Notes: generated from the sequence alone by a model not told the origin. A stretch of DNA of 64,000 nt from Glycomyces sp. YM15 (GCF_016918015.1 NZ_JAERMK010000019.1:53828-117827); one strand, 5' to 3'; positions 43,918 through 53,732 are shown, counted from the stretch's first letter. Made by a program: numbers and translations.

Positions 43918-45186
43918 TTACTTCTCCCCGGGCTCCTCGTCGTCCTCGTCCTTCGGGTCGTTGACCGCGAGCTGGTCGAACATCGACATGTCGAGGTCTT
44001 CGAGCGCCTCGGAGACGGACGCGAAGCCCTCGGGGTGCTCCAGGTCGCCCGCGCTCGGCATGAGGTCGGGGTGCGCCCAGACCGCTTCGCGGCCCTCGAT
44101 GCCGCGGGCCTCGGTGAGCGAGCGCCACAGCCGCGTCGCCGCGCGCACCTTCGCCGGGTCGAGTTCGAGACCGACCAAGGCCTCGAAGGTCTGCTCGGCG
44201 GGACCGCCGGTGGCCCGGCGCCGCCGCGCGGCCTCCATGAGCCGGTCGATCGTCGGCAGCCGGTCGCCCACGGCCTCGGCCACGACCGTGCTCACCCAGC
44301 CGGCGATGAGCGCCAGCGTCGTGCCCAGCCGCGACAGCGCCGCCTTCTGCTGCGCCGTGTCCTCGGTCTTGAAGACCTCGCTCAGGTCCAGGGTCGCCGC
44401 CGCCTCGGGGTCCATCGGGTCCATGCCCGACATGGCCTCCTCGATCGCGGACTCGTCGATGCGGATCTCCCGCGCGTACGCCTCCAGCGCCCCCAGCAGG
44501 TGCGAGCGCAGCCACGGCGCGTGCGTGAACAGCCGGTGCGTCGCGGCCTCGCGCAGCGCGACGTACAGCCGCACCTCCTCGACGGGCAGCTCCAAGCCCT
44601 CCGCGTAGGCGTTGAGATTCCCCGGCAGCAGCGCGGCCACGCCCGTCTTGCCAAGCGGCAGACCGACCTCGGAGGAGGACAGCACCTCCCCGGCGAGCTT
44701 CGCGAGCGCCTGCCCCATCTGCGCCCCGAACAGGGCCGAGCCGACCCCCTTCATGACGTCGGCCATCGGGCCGAGCATCCCGGCCATCTCCTCGGGCACG
44801 AGCGTCTGCATCGCCTCGCCCATCTGGGCGGCGAGCGGCTCGGCGAGCTGCTTCCAGGAGTCCTCGGTCTGCGAGATCCACTGCTTGCGGGTCCACGCGT
44901 CGGTGGCCGTGACGCCCGAAGGCCAGTTCACGGCGGAGTCGAGCCAGAGATCGGCGAGGCGCACGGCCTCGGCGACCTGCGCCTGCTCGGCGGGGCCGAC
45001 CGTGTTCTCGGCCTGCAGTTCAGACTCGGCGAGCTGCTTGGCCAGCTGCCAGTTGACCGGACCGGACGACAGCGACTGCGCCATCATCTGCTGCAGCTGC
45101 TGCATCATCTGCTGCACCCGCGGATCGTTCGGGTCGGGCAGGTCGCCGCCCAGATTGCCGAAGCCGAATGGAATGTCGGAGCCCAT
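43918..45186 (-). CDS. DUF2342-type putative zinc-dependent metalloprotease
   Basis: 422 aa from the ATG at 45186. N-terminal Gln/Met-rich helix (QQMMQQLQQMMAQ), then a helical domain with FTHAPWLRSHLLGALEAYARE, typical of the actinobacterial DUF2342 family annotated as metalloprotease or F420-related. I see no HExxH motif, so catalytic activity is doubtful. Very acidic tail. Divergent from the PDZ-protease gene, as in many actinomycetes. Confidence 0.85.
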   Translation of the reverse strand: MGSDIPFGFGNLGGDLPDPNDPRVQQMMQQLQQMMAQSLSSGPVNWQLAKQLAESELQAENTVGPAEQAQVAEAVRLADLWLDSAVNWPSGVTATDAWTRKQWISQTEDSWKQLAEPLAAQMGEAMQTLVPEEMAGMLGPMADVMKGVGSALFGAQMGQALAKLAGEVLSSSEVGLPLGKTGVAALLPGNLNAYAEGLELPVEEVRLYVALREAATHRLFTHAPWLRSHLLGALEAYAREIRIDESAIEEAMSGMDPMDPEAAATLDLSEVFKTEDTAQQKAALSRLGTTLALIAGWVSTVVAEAVGDRLPTIDRLMEAARRRRATGGPAEQTFEALVGLELDPAKVRAATRLWRSLTEARGIEGREAVWAHPDLMPSAGDLEHPEGFASVSEALEDLDMSMFDQLAVNDPKDEDDEEPGEK

Positions 45187-45299
45187 GGGCCAACCGTACG
45201 TCAGAGTGGGGGTCCCGGGCCACGGCCCGCCGAACTGGAGGCGCCCTGTTCGCTGCGGGCCGAACACGCCTGTGGGCTAGGGCATGTAGGCTTCCGCGC

Positions 45300-46271
45300 A
45301 TGCGAAGGCGAGGAATCACCGTCCTGTTGGGTGCGGTCCTGGTGGCGCTGCTGACCTGGCAGGCGCTGACGATGGACGTCGCCTACGTGGTCTTCAGCCC
45401 CGGCCCCACCGAGGACGTCCTCGGCGCCGACGAGATCGACGGCGTCGAACACCAGATCATCAGCGCCGACACCGAATACCCCTCGGAAGGCCAGCTGCGC
45501 CTCACCACCGTGCGCGTCAAGCAGTCGGTGACCCTCGTGCAGGCCCTGCGCTACTGGACCTCCAATGAGTACGCGATCGTGCCGCGCGACCTGGTCTACC
45601 CGCCCGGCGAATCCGAGGAGGACATCGCCGAAGAGCAGGAGGCCGACTGGGCCGAGTCCCAGTCGAACGCCGAGCAGGCCGCCCTCGGCTACCTCGGCGA
45701 GCCCGCCGTGATCGAGGTCGTGGCCGACTCCGGGGGCCTCCTCGCCGGCGACGTCGTCACCGCGATCGACGGAACCGCCGTCACCTCGCTCCAAGACCTC
45801 GCCGATTACGCCGAGAGCGAAACCACGGTCACCGTGACCCGAGCCGGAGCCCCCGTAGCAGTCCCCGGCGTGGTCCTCGGCGACGCCGATCTCCAGTCCA
45901 CCCACGACGATCCGTACGGCATCGAGATCGACACCGAAGCCCTCGACATCGGCGGCCCCTCAGCCGGCCTGATCTTCGCGCTCGGCATCGTCGACCGGGT
46001 CACCGAGGGCGATCTGACCGACGGCATGGTCATCGCCGGCACCGGTGAGATCGACCCCGAAGGCAACGTCGGCGGCATCGGCGGCATCCAGCAGAAGGTG
46101 ACCGCTTCAGTCGAGCTCGGTGCCGAGGTCTTCCTCGCCCCGGCTGCGAACTGTTCGGACGCCGTCACCGTTCCCCATGACGACATGACTATTGTCAGAG
46201 TCGAGACGCTCGCAGACGCGGTCTCGGCGCTTGAGTCCCTAGCGACCGGCGGGGAAGTCACGACCTGCTGA
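45300..46271 (+). CDS. Membrane-anchored PDZ and Lon-like (S16) serine protease
   Basis: 323 aa from the ATG at 45300; TAGGCT about eight bases before it suggests a leaderless message. One membrane helix (ITVLLGAVLVALLTWQAL), an extracellular domain, PDZ region (IEVVADSGGLLAGDVVTAID), and a Lon-type domain with the Ser in DIGGPSAGLIFAL and the Lys in GGIQQKVTAS, the Ser-Lys dyad. Expected to degrade or process extracytoplasmic proteins. Divergent from the DUF2342 gene. Confidence 0.92.
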   Translation: MRRRGITVLLGAVLVALLTWQALTMDVAYVVFSPGPTEDVLGADEIDGVEHQIISADTEYPSEGQLRLTTVRVKQSVTLVQALRYWTSNEYAIVPRDLVYPPGESEEDIAEEQEADWAESQSNAEQAALGYLGEPAVIEVVADSGGLLAGDVVTAIDGTAVTSLQDLADYAESETTVTVTRAGAPVAVPGVVLGDADLQSTHDDPYGIEIDTEALDIGGPSAGLIFALGIVDRVTEGDLTDGMVIAGTGEIDPEGNVGGIGGIQQKVTASVELGAEVFLAPAANCSDAVTVPHDDMTIVRVETLADAVSALESLATGGEVTTC

Positions 46272-46285
46272 CCCTGTCGACCCAC

Positions 46286-46363
46286 GGCTCGCAAGCGGCC
46301 TCGGCGACGTTTGCGAGCAGTGACCGAGCAGCCTCGGCGAAGCTTGCAAGCCGTACATGAGCC
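46286..46363. repeat. Short hairpin repeat, copy 2 (about two 33-base units)
   Basis: GGCTCGCAAGC followed by two units of about 33 bases beginning CCTCGGCGA and containing TTGCGAGC/CTTGCAAGCC; ends GTACATGAGC as in copy 1. It fills the gap between the PDZ-protease gene and the UPF0182 gene. Confidence 0.7.
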
Positions 46364-46403
46364 GCGCCGAACCCGCACCGCAAGACCTGAAGGAGTTGCT
46401 GCA

Positions 46404-49400
46404 GTGGCGAACCGGACGCCCACCCCCCCACGGATGAGCAGGCGAGGACGCTACGTCCTGATACTCCTGGTGGGCGCGATAGTCCTCCTGTCGGTGCTCG
46501 GCTGGCTCGTCGGCCTGCGCACCGACTACCTCTGGTACGACTCGGTCGGCTACACCTCGGTCTTCGCGACCATGATGTGGACCCGCCTGGTCCTCTTCGG
46601 GGTCTTCGCCCTGGCGATGGCCGCATGGACAGGCCTCAACCTCTATCTCGCCTACCGGTTCCGGCCCGACACGTGGCCCGCCACCAGCGAACAAGAGGGC
46701 CTGGAGCGCTACCGCGAACTCATCTCGCCCAAGGCCGGATGGTGGATCGGCGGCGTCGCCCTCATCGTCGGCATCTTCGCCGGCATGTCCGCGCAGAGCC
46801 GCTGGGAGACCTGGCTGCTCTTCCGCCAAGGCGGCGACTTCGGCGAGAAGGACCCCGTCCTGCACATGGACGCCGGCTTCTACGTCTTCGAACTCCCGTT
46901 CTGGCAGTTCCTCATCGGCTTCGGCTTCGCCGCCGTCGTCGTCGGCATCCTCGCCTCCCTCAGCGCCTACTACCTCTACGGCGCACTGCGCTTCTCCGGC
47001 CAGGGCGACCGGATGACCAACGTCGCCCGCATCCACCTCTCGGTGCTCGTGGCGCTCTTCCTGGGACTCAAGGCCGTCGCCTACTACTTCGACCGCTTCG
47101 ACTTCACCACCCAGGACAACCAGGTCACCGGCATCGTCGGCGGCGGCTACACCGAGATGACCGCCCTCATGAACGCCAAGAACGCGCTCATCTGGGTCTC
47201 CCTCATCGCGGCCGTCGTCATCCTCGTCTTCTCCTGGGGCTTCACAAGGTCACTCGTCCTTCCCGCCGCGGCCCTCGGCCTCGTCGTGGTCACCGCGATC
47301 GCCGCCGGCGGCATCTACCCCGCCGTCGTCCGCAACTTCCAGGTCGAGCCCAACCGCCCCCAGCGCGAAGGGCCCTACGCCCAGCACACCATCGACGGCA
47401 CCCGCTACGCCTTCGGCATGGAGAACCTGGAGACCACCACCTACCCGGTCGCCTCCCAACCCAACGCCGAGACCATGGCCTCCGACCAGTCCACGGTCCC
47501 GTTCGTGCGCCTCATCGACCCGTTCGTCGTCTCCGACGCCTTCACCCAGGCCCAGCAGCCGCGAAGCTTCTACGACTTCAACGAGAAGCTCGACATCGAC
47601 CGCTACACCTACACCGACGAGAACGGCCAGGAAGTCACGCAGGACTTCGTGGTGGGCCTGCGCGAACTCAACCCCAGCCAGCTCGCCGACGAACAGCAGG
47701 ACTGGACCGTCGCCCACACCGTCTACACCCACGGCTGGGGCTTCGTCTCCGCCTCCACCACCGAGAGCGACAGCGGCGCCCCCTGCTTCACCTCCGGCGT
47801 CCTCTCCGACGACCCGGGCAACTGCCGGATCGGCAACGACATCATCGACGTCGACAAGCCCCAGATCTACTACGGGCTCTTGAACAACGAGTACGCGATC
47901 GTCGGCATCCCCGAAGAAGAGACGCCCCGGGAGTACGACCGGCCGATCGACGTCGCCGTCAGCGACGAGGACTCCACCGAAGAGGACGCCGAGGAGATCG
48001 GCTCCGACCGGTACACCACGTTCGAAGGCGAAGGCGGCATCGCCATCGGCTCCATCAGCCGCCGACTCCTCTACGCCTGGGAGTTCCAGGAGCCCCGCTT
48101 CCTGCTCTCCGACCAGATCAACGACGAGTCGCAGCTGCTCTACAACCGGAACGTGCGCGACCGCGTCCAGCAGGTCGCCCCGTTCCTCACCGTCGAGGCC
48201 GACCCGTACCCGGCCGTCGTCGACGGCGAGATCGTCTGGATCGTCGACGGCTACACCACCACCAACGACTTCCCCTACTCCGACCGGGTCAACCTCGCCG
48301 AGGCGACGAACGACACCTACTCCGGCCAGGGCGTCGCGAACCAGTCCTCCGAGGAGATCAACTACATCCGCTCCTCGGTCAAGGCCGTGGTCAACGCCTA
48401 CGACGGCTCGGTCAAGCTCTACGAGTTCGACGAGGAGGACCCGATCCTCAAGGCCTGGAACGAGATCTACGGCGGCGACCTCATCACGCCGAAGGACGAG
48501 ACCCCCGAGGCCCTCGAAGCGCACTTCCGCTACCCGCAGGACCTGTTCAAGATCCAGCGCAGCCTGCTCCAGCGCTACCACGTCGACGAGTCGCGCACCT
48601 TCATCGAGGGCAGCGAGGCCTGGGCGACCCCCGAGGACCCGTCGCAGCAGTCGCCGGTCATCCAGCCGGCCTACTACGTGTACGCGACCTACCCGGAGCA
48701 GACCCAGCCGTACTTCCAGCTCACCAGCACCTTCACGCCGAGAAACCGCGAGAACGCGCTGGCGAGCCTCATGTCGGGCTACTACGACGAGAACGGCGAT
48801 CCGAAGCTGCAGATCTACGACGTGGTGGGCGGCGACGACCAGTCCGTGCGGCAGATACACCAGATCATCACCTCCACATCGGAAGTGGTGACGACGCTCC
48901 GCGACGCCACGCAGGCCGGGACCACCGTGGAGTGGGGCAACCTGCTCGCGCTGCCGGTGGGCGACGGCATCCTTTACCTCGAACCGATGTACCTGCGTCG
49001 GCAGGCGGGCGGCCAGGGCGAGGACCTGCCGCGGCTGACGAACGTCGCGATCAGCTACGGCGGGTACGTGGGCTTCGCGCCGACGTTCGAAGAGGCCGTG
49101 GAGATGGTGGTCGAGAAGTACGTGTCCGGTGCGCCGAGCGAGGCCGAGCAGAACGAGGGCGAGACGGACGGCGAGGAACCGACCACGACGCCGTCGGAGA
49201 CGCCGAGCGAGACGCCCACGACCGAGGCACCGGCCGATCCGCCTGAGGTCGAGGCCGCGATCACGAAGGTCCTCGAAGCGCAGGCGGCCTACGAGGAGGC
49301 GCAGGCCTCCGGCTCGAACGAGCAGGAGGGCGCGGCCTTGGACGCGCTGCTGGCGGCGCTCGATGAGCTCGCCGCGGCGCGGGAGGCCGCGGGCCAGTAA
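46404..49400 (+). CDS. UPF0182-family large membrane protein
   Basis: 998 aa; GTG at 46404 with AAGGAG eight bases upstream. Seven predicted membrane helices in the first 320 residues, then a large extracytoplasmic domain (from about YPAVVRNFQVEPN) with family motifs TTTNDFPYSDR and YPQDLFKIQRSLL, and a Glu/Thr/Pro-rich linker with a helical Ala/Glu-rich tail. The UPF0182 family is universal in actinobacteria but its function is unknown. Confidence 0.93.
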   Translation: MANRTPTPPRMSRRGRYVLILLVGAIVLLSVLGWLVGLRTDYLWYDSVGYTSVFATMMWTRLVLFGVFALAMAAWTGLNLYLAYRFRPDTWPATSEQEGLERYRELISPKAGWWIGGVALIVGIFAGMSAQSRWETWLLFRQGGDFGEKDPVLHMDAGFYVFELPFWQFLIGFGFAAVVVGILASLSAYYLYGALRFSGQGDRMTNVARIHLSVLVALFLGLKAVAYYFDRFDFTTQDNQVTGIVGGGYTEMTALMNAKNALIWVSLIAAVVILVFSWGFTRSLVLPAAALGLVVVTAIAAGGIYPAVVRNFQVEPNRPQREGPYAQHTIDGTRYAFGMENLETTTYPVASQPNAETMASDQSTVPFVRLIDPFVVSDAFTQAQQPRSFYDFNEKLDIDRYTYTDENGQEVTQDFVVGLRELNPSQLADEQQDWTVAHTVYTHGWGFVSASTTESDSGAPCFTSGVLSDDPGNCRIGNDIIDVDKPQIYYGLLNNEYAIVGIPEEETPREYDRPIDVAVSDEDSTEEDAEEIGSDRYTTFEGEGGIAIGSISRRLLYAWEFQEPRFLLSDQINDESQLLYNRNVRDRVQQVAPFLTVEADPYPAVVDGEIVWIVDGYTTTNDFPYSDRVNLAEATNDTYSGQGVANQSSEEINYIRSSVKAVVNAYDGSVKLYEFDEEDPILKAWNEIYGGDLITPKDETPEALEAHFRYPQDLFKIQRSLLQRYHVDESRTFIEGSEAWATPEDPSQQSPVIQPAYYVYATYPEQTQPYFQLTSTFTPRNRENALASLMSGYYDENGDPKLQIYDVVGGDDQSVRQIHQIITSTSEVVTTLRDATQAGTTVEWGNLLALPVGDGILYLEPMYLRRQAGGQGEDLPRLTNVAISYGGYVGFAPTFEEAVEMVVEKYVSGAPSEAEQNEGETDGEEPTTTPSETPSETPTTEAPADPPEVEAAITKVLEAQAAYEEAQASGSNEQEGAALDALLAALDELAAAREAAGQ

Positions 49401-49443
49401 GGGCACTGCCCCGCAAGCGCTGTGCCCATAAGTGCGGCGAAGA

Positions 49444-49473
49444 GCGCCCGGCGACCATTCGGTCGCCGGGCGC
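49444..49473 (+). terminator. Terminator after the UPF0182 gene
   Basis: Stem GCGCCCGGCGACC, loop ATTC, GGTCGCCGGGCGC, followed by CGTTTCGTCT: strong hairpin with weak T-tract. 49,474-49,718 holds no gene that I can support. Confidence 0.8.
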
Positions 49474-49718
49474 CGTTTCGTCTCATGGCCCTTTCGCCTC
49501 CCCCGAACGCACGCAGCTCGTGATCCGTTCGGTGCCCTGAAGCTCGTGCCTCTTTCGGGTGACACCTGCTCCCGCGACCCCGGTTCTTGTCGGACCCGGG
49601 CGGGATATTCGCGGCGGACCCTGCTTTCCCCTCTTGTGGTGGGTGGGGGTTTGTGGACGGCGGTTGCGGCGGCGTTCCGCCCCGCGCCGCCTGAGCTGCG
49701 CCTTTTACGCCGTACCGC

Positions 49719-51530
49719 TCAGGGCACTTCCACGGGCGTTTCCGTCTGGTCCGACTCCGGCTTGCACGATTCCGCGTCCGCCGCGCGCTTCACGGTCAAC
49801 TGCACCGTGGATCCCTGCTCGACTTCGCTGCCCGCGCCGGGGGACTGGCGCACCACGCCGCAGCGGGCCTCGCCCTCGCCCTCGTATTCCACGGCGGGAG
49901 TCAGGCCCGACTCCTCGATCCGCGAGCGGGCGTCGGCTTCTGACTGCGTGACCACGTTCGGCACCGCCGTCGTCGCGGGCGGCGGGGACGGGCTCTCGGA
50001 GGCGCTCGGCGACCCGCTCGGCGTCAGCGAGGGACCCGCTGAGGCCGTACCGTCCTCGGGCCGGGACGCCCCCGCGTCCGAGGTCGTCTCGCTCGGATCG
50101 GCCGACGACTCCGCTTCCTCCTCGGCGTGGCCGCCGTCGTCCCAGAAGCCGCCGTCGCCGTCCTGCCCCTGGACCTCGGCGCCGTCAGCGAGGGTCTCGC
50201 CCGTCGGCAGGGTCGTGGGCCGCTCGTTCTCGTTCCACGGCCAGGTGATCGCGAACGCGCTGATCGCGGCCACCGCCGCGAGGGTTCCGGCGAGCGAGAG
50301 CCACAGACCGCGCCGACGCGGCCGGGCGCGCGGGGCCTCGTCCCCGCGAACCGGTGCCGAACCCGTCGGACCGGACGGCGGGGTCGCCAGGTGCGCCCCG
50401 GTGTGCGAACCGGTCAACGGCGGCAGCGTGTGCCCGTCCGTGAGCGGTGTCGGAGGCGCGGACGGGTGCGGCTCGGGCGGCGACTGCGGCAACGCACGCC
50501 GGACCGGTTGCGGCCCCGTCTGATGCACCGACTGATGTCCGGAACGCGGACCCGTGTCGCCCGCCGCTTCCGGCCGCCGGTGCGCGCCCGAAGGCGAGCC
50601 GACCACACCGCCGGTCCCGGCCGTGCCCGCCGCGATCGACCGCGGCTGCACCCGGGTCCGGGCCATCGCCGGGGCGCGGTTGGCGAGCAGCGCGGCACGC
50701 GTCTCGCGGCAGGCCTCGGCGAGCTCGGCCGCGTCGTTCCAGCGTGCCGACGGATCCTTCTGCAGCGAACGCCGCACGATCTCGGCGACTTCGTACGGGA
50801 CCGCGGTGGGCAGCGGCGGCGGCGCGTTGCGCAAGTGGGCCGAGAGCACCCCGAGCGGGGTGTCGGCCTTGAACGGGGGCGACCCGGCGAGGCACTGGTG
50901 CGCGACCACCCCGAGCGAGTACAGATCCGAAGCGGCCGTGAGGTTCTCGCCCGCAGCCTGCTCAGGGGACATGTAGGTTACCGTGCCGAGCACGACCCCG
51001 GTGGTCGTGAGGGTCAGGTTGTGGCTGACGCGGGCGATCCCGAAGTCCACCAGGACTACCGAGCCGTCCGAGCGCACGAGGATGTTGCCGGGCTTGATGT
51101 CCCGGTGCACGATCCCGGCCGTGTGCGCCACCTGCAGCGCCTCGGCGACCCCGCCGATGACCCGCAGCGAATCGGCCGGGCTCAGCTTGCCCCACAGGCC
51201 GAGCAGCCGCGAGAGCGGCTTGCCGTCCACGTACTCCATGATCAGGTACGCGAGCTGCGCGTCCTCATCCTCGATCTCGCCGTAGTCGTAGACCTCGACG
51301 ACGCCGGGCCCCTGCATGACGGCGATCGCGCGCGCCTCGCGGCGGAAACGCTCACGGAAGCCGCGGTCGTCGACGAGGTCGGCGAGGAGGACCTTGATGG
51401 CGACCGTGCGCCAGAGGATGGTGTCGACGCCCTCCCAGACGTCGCCCATGCCGCCCCCGCCGATACGGCGTTCAAGCCGGTACCGCCCGTCCAGGACAAC
51501 GCCTGCCTTGAGGTTGCGAGTGCTCAGCAT
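49719..51530 (-). CDS. PknB-like membrane Ser/Thr protein kinase with one PASTA domain
   Basis: 603 aa. Kinase domain: glycine loop GGGGMGDVW, VAIKVL lysine, HRDIKPGN catalytic loop, DFGIARV, activation loop ending TVTYMSPEQ. Then a Pro/Ser-rich linker, one membrane helix (LWLSLAGTLAAVAAISAFAI, about residue 412) and one extracellular PASTA domain (VPNVVTQSEADARSRIEESG). PASTA kinases sense peptidoglycan fragments and control growth and division. It stands apart from the dcw/pbpA cluster where pknB usually lies. Confidence 0.93.
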   Translation of the reverse strand: MLSTRNLKAGVVLDGRYRLERRIGGGGMGDVWEGVDTILWRTVAIKVLLADLVDDRGFRERFRREARAIAVMQGPGVVEVYDYGEIEDEDAQLAYLIMEYVDGKPLSRLLGLWGKLSPADSLRVIGGVAEALQVAHTAGIVHRDIKPGNILVRSDGSVVLVDFGIARVSHNLTLTTTGVVLGTVTYMSPEQAAGENLTAASDLYSLGVVAHQCLAGSPPFKADTPLGVLSAHLRNAPPPLPTAVPYEVAEIVRRSLQKDPSARWNDAAELAEACRETRAALLANRAPAMARTRVQPRSIAAGTAGTGGVVGSPSGAHRRPEAAGDTGPRSGHQSVHQTGPQPVRRALPQSPPEPHPSAPPTPLTDGHTLPPLTGSHTGAHLATPPSGPTGSAPVRGDEAPRARPRRRGLWLSLAGTLAAVAAISAFAITWPWNENERPTTLPTGETLADGAEVQGQDGDGGFWDDGGHAEEEAESSADPSETTSDAGASRPEDGTASAGPSLTPSGSPSASESPSPPPATTAVPNVVTQSEADARSRIEESGLTPAVEYEGEGEARCGVVRQSPGAGSEVEQGSTVQLTVKRAADAESCKPESDQTETPVEVP

Positions 51531-51546
51531 CCGGCGGCTTTCCCCT

Positions 51547-51645
51547 TCTCGGCGAAGCTCGCAAGCCGCGGATTCGCAGCCTTGGCGAAGCTCGCGAGCT
51601 GTGGAATCGCAGCTTGCGAAGCTTGCGAGCCATCAGTTCGTCATG
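51547..51645. repeat. Short hairpin repeat, copy 3 (three 33-base units)
   Basis: Three tandem, slightly diverged units each containing TGGCGAAGCTCGC or TGCGAAGCTTGCGAGC and ending near CGCAG. Same family as 36162-36207 and 46286-46363. It lies directly upstream of the kinase start. Confidence 0.7.
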
Positions 51646-51762
51646 TGTCGGACCAGTTCTCAGGGTCTAACGAACGGCGGCGGCTGAGGCTACGCGTTGG
51701 CTCGGGCGAACTTCGGCCCGATCGAAGGATTCTCGGCGTCGTGCGGACGCACGCGCCGGGCG

Positions 51763-52062
51763 CTAGGACTTCACGGCTGCGGCGACGGCGCGGACCGGAG
51801 TCGCGCGGCCGGGCTCGGTGAGCGCTCGGGCGGAGGCCGGACTGCCGACGGCCTGGCCGAGCTGGCCATCCCAGCACGCCCACGAGTGGCAGGGCCAGGA
51901 CTGTCCGCAGTGCCCGCACACGGGGTGCTTGGCGCCGCGCTGGTCGAGGGCGGGGGTGTGGCGCTTCCACCAGCGCGCCTGCACCCGCCAGAGGCTGGGC
52001 ACCAGCACGTCGCTGGGGGGCTCATCCGGCGGGGGGTTGTCGAGTGTGTACGGACTTCGCAA
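51763..52062 (-). CDS. Small Cys/Trp-rich hypothetical protein
   Basis: 99 aa from a TTG at 52062 with GAAAGG eight bases upstream; a GTG at 52131 is the alternative. The core WWKRHTPALDQRGAKHPVCGHCGQ and SWPCHSWACW contain a likely metal-binding CxxC plus two more Cys. Similar short proteins sit near XRE-DUF397 pairs in streptomycetes; no function is known. Divergent from the XRE gene. Confidence 0.55.
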   Translation of the reverse strand: MRSPYTLDNPPPDEPPSDVLVPSLWRVQARWWKRHTPALDQRGAKHPVCGHCGQSWPCHSWACWDGQLGQAVGSPASARALTEPGRATPVRAVAAAVKS

Positions 52063-52486
52063 CGCGGGCTGCCTTTCCGAGTCTTTCGGTTGGGTTGGAA
52101 TCGATTGCGGCCCTTGGTATTCGGGCGTCACGATCCAGTGTGACCTGGTCGATGCCGAGTCGCGGTGTCGAATCGGTACAGTCGGGGGAGGCGGATAGCC
52201 CCTCCGTACAGTAGAATTGCACATGCAGAATTTGGATGCAAGAGGTATAACCGGATCGGGTGGCGATTCCTCCCGCCCCGCGGCCGCGCAGGCGAGACTC
52301 GGACGATCGGTCTCGGCCACGCCGGCGGGCCGCACTTGAGAACAGCTGACGTTACCGGGTGAGCGGCCCAGAAGTCCTCCCCCTCCCGGTGCGTCCTCAC
52401 CGAATCCGGAGAGATCAGGGTGTCAAATGGGTACATCGAACGACAACGCTGAGAGCGATCTGCCGAAGAAGTTGGGAGGCAAGGCG
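52063..52486 (+). other. Intergenic region upstream of the XRE regulator
   Basis: TAGAAT at 52212-52217 is the best -10 box for the regulator, about 270 bases before its start. An ATG at 52223 directly behind it opens a short frame of about 38 codons that could be a leaderless peptide, but nothing else supports it. Confidence 0.35.
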
Positions 52487-53365
52487 ATGCCTTCGACGGG
52501 CAGCCCCACCGTCCGCCGCCGCCGCGCCGGGAAGATCCTCCGTGACCTGCGGGAGAAGTCCGGTAAGGACGCCAACGACGCCGCCGCGGCCCTCGAGGTC
52601 ACCAGCTCCACGATCTACCGGATGGAGCTCGGCCGGGTCGGGATCAAGCCGCGCGACGTCCAGGCCCTGGTCGAGGTCTACGGGGTCGAGGACTCCGATC
52701 TCGTCGACGAGCTCGTGCGCCTGGCCCGCGACGGCCGCAAGCGCGGCTGGTGGGCCCGATACTCCGACACCATCTCCCCGCCGTACGCCACCTACATCGG
52801 GCTGGAGCAGGACGCCTCCAGCCTGAACGTGTACGACGGCCTGATCATCAACGGGCTCTTGCAGACCCGCGAGTACGCGAAGGCCACCTTCGGGATGGTC
52901 CCGGAGCAGTCGCAGCGGTTCATGAGCGAGCGGATCGAGCTGCGCATGGAGCGCCAGCAGCGGCTGCGCGGCGACCTGAAGATCTGGAACGTCATCGACG
53001 AGGCCGCCATCCGCCGCGTCCTCGGCGGGCCGGAGGTCATGATCGCCCAGCTGCAGAACCTGCTCGACCTCGGTTCGCTCCCGAACGTGCACCTCCAGGT
53101 GCTGCCCTTCGAGGGCGGCGCCTACCCGGGGATGCTCTCCTCGTTCACGATCCTCGGCTTCGGGCCGCTCGAAGGCGAGGTCGACCCCGGCTACCGTCAC
53201 CCGGACGTGGTCTACATCGAGGGCCACAACGGCGACGTCTACGAGGAGGGCGCCGACGTGCAGCCGTTCCACGAGATCTTCGGCTACCTCCGCTCGGCGG
53301 CGCTCGACCCGGGCCGGAGTCTGGAGTTCATCGAGCAGCAGGCCGAGTACCTCAAGTCGCTCTAG
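52487..53365 (+). CDS. XRE-family regulator with DUF5753 domain
   Basis: 292 aa from ATG 52487, preceded by GGGAGG; an in-frame ATG at 52427 is weaker. Helix-turn-helix at about residues 15-70 (AAAALEVTSSTIYRMELGR), then a DUF5753 ligand-like domain (GLLQTREYAKATF ... FIEQQAEYLKSL). This architecture is paired with DUF397 proteins in actinomycetes, as here (53437-53610), and has been proposed to act like an antitoxin-toxin or sensor pair (BldB/AbaA-like control). DNA target unknown. Confidence 0.92.
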   Translation: MPSTGSPTVRRRRAGKILRDLREKSGKDANDAAAALEVTSSTIYRMELGRVGIKPRDVQALVEVYGVEDSDLVDELVRLARDGRKRGWWARYSDTISPPYATYIGLEQDASSLNVYDGLIINGLLQTREYAKATFGMVPEQSQRFMSERIELRMERQQRLRGDLKIWNVIDEAAIRRVLGGPEVMIAQLQNLLDLGSLPNVHLQVLPFEGGAYPGMLSSFTILGFGPLEGEVDPGYRHPDVVYIEGHNGDVYEEGADVQPFHEIFGYLRSAALDPGRSLEFIEQQAEYLKSL

Positions 53366-53436
53366 GGCCCGTATACCTGCAGACGCAAGGGGGCGGATGC
53401 GGCATGTCGCCGCGTCCGCCCCCTTACCCGTCCTTC

Positions 53437-53610
53437 TTACCTGCCGGATGTCCGCAGCAGCGAACGCCAGTCGGCTCGGCTGGCGCGCAGGATCGGGCTC
53501 ACCGTCAGCTTGGTGTCCCTGATCTCCACGGCCGCTTCCGCGAGCCTGGCCTCCACACAGGCCCCGTTCGGGCCTGACCTGCTGCTCTTCCTCCATGTGT
53601 GGGTCAACAT
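53437..53610 (-). CDS. DUF397 domain protein
   Basis: 57 aa, with AAGGAGG before the ATG at 53610. THTWRKSSRSGPNGACVE at the start and VSPILRASRADWRSLL near the end are the DUF397 signature. Convergent with its XRE-DUF5753 partner. Confidence 0.93.
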   Translation of the reverse strand: MLTHTWRKSSRSGPNGACVEARLAEAAVEIRDTKLTVSPILRASRADWRSLLRTSGR

Positions 53611-53732
53611 GGATCTCCTCCTTCCAAGGAGCATTCGAGTCCCCAGGACGGTGTCGAGCTTAACCATTGCGCAACAAGGCGAACGTCGACTATCCGTCAG
53701 TATCAGGTTCCGGACAGTACGACTGCCGTGCT

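Noticed and set aside
47250..49565. 771-codon minus-strand frame opposite UPF0182
   Set aside because: Composition is Val/Gly/Asp-rich as expected for antisense of GC3-biased coding DNA; the plus-strand gene has clear family motifs.
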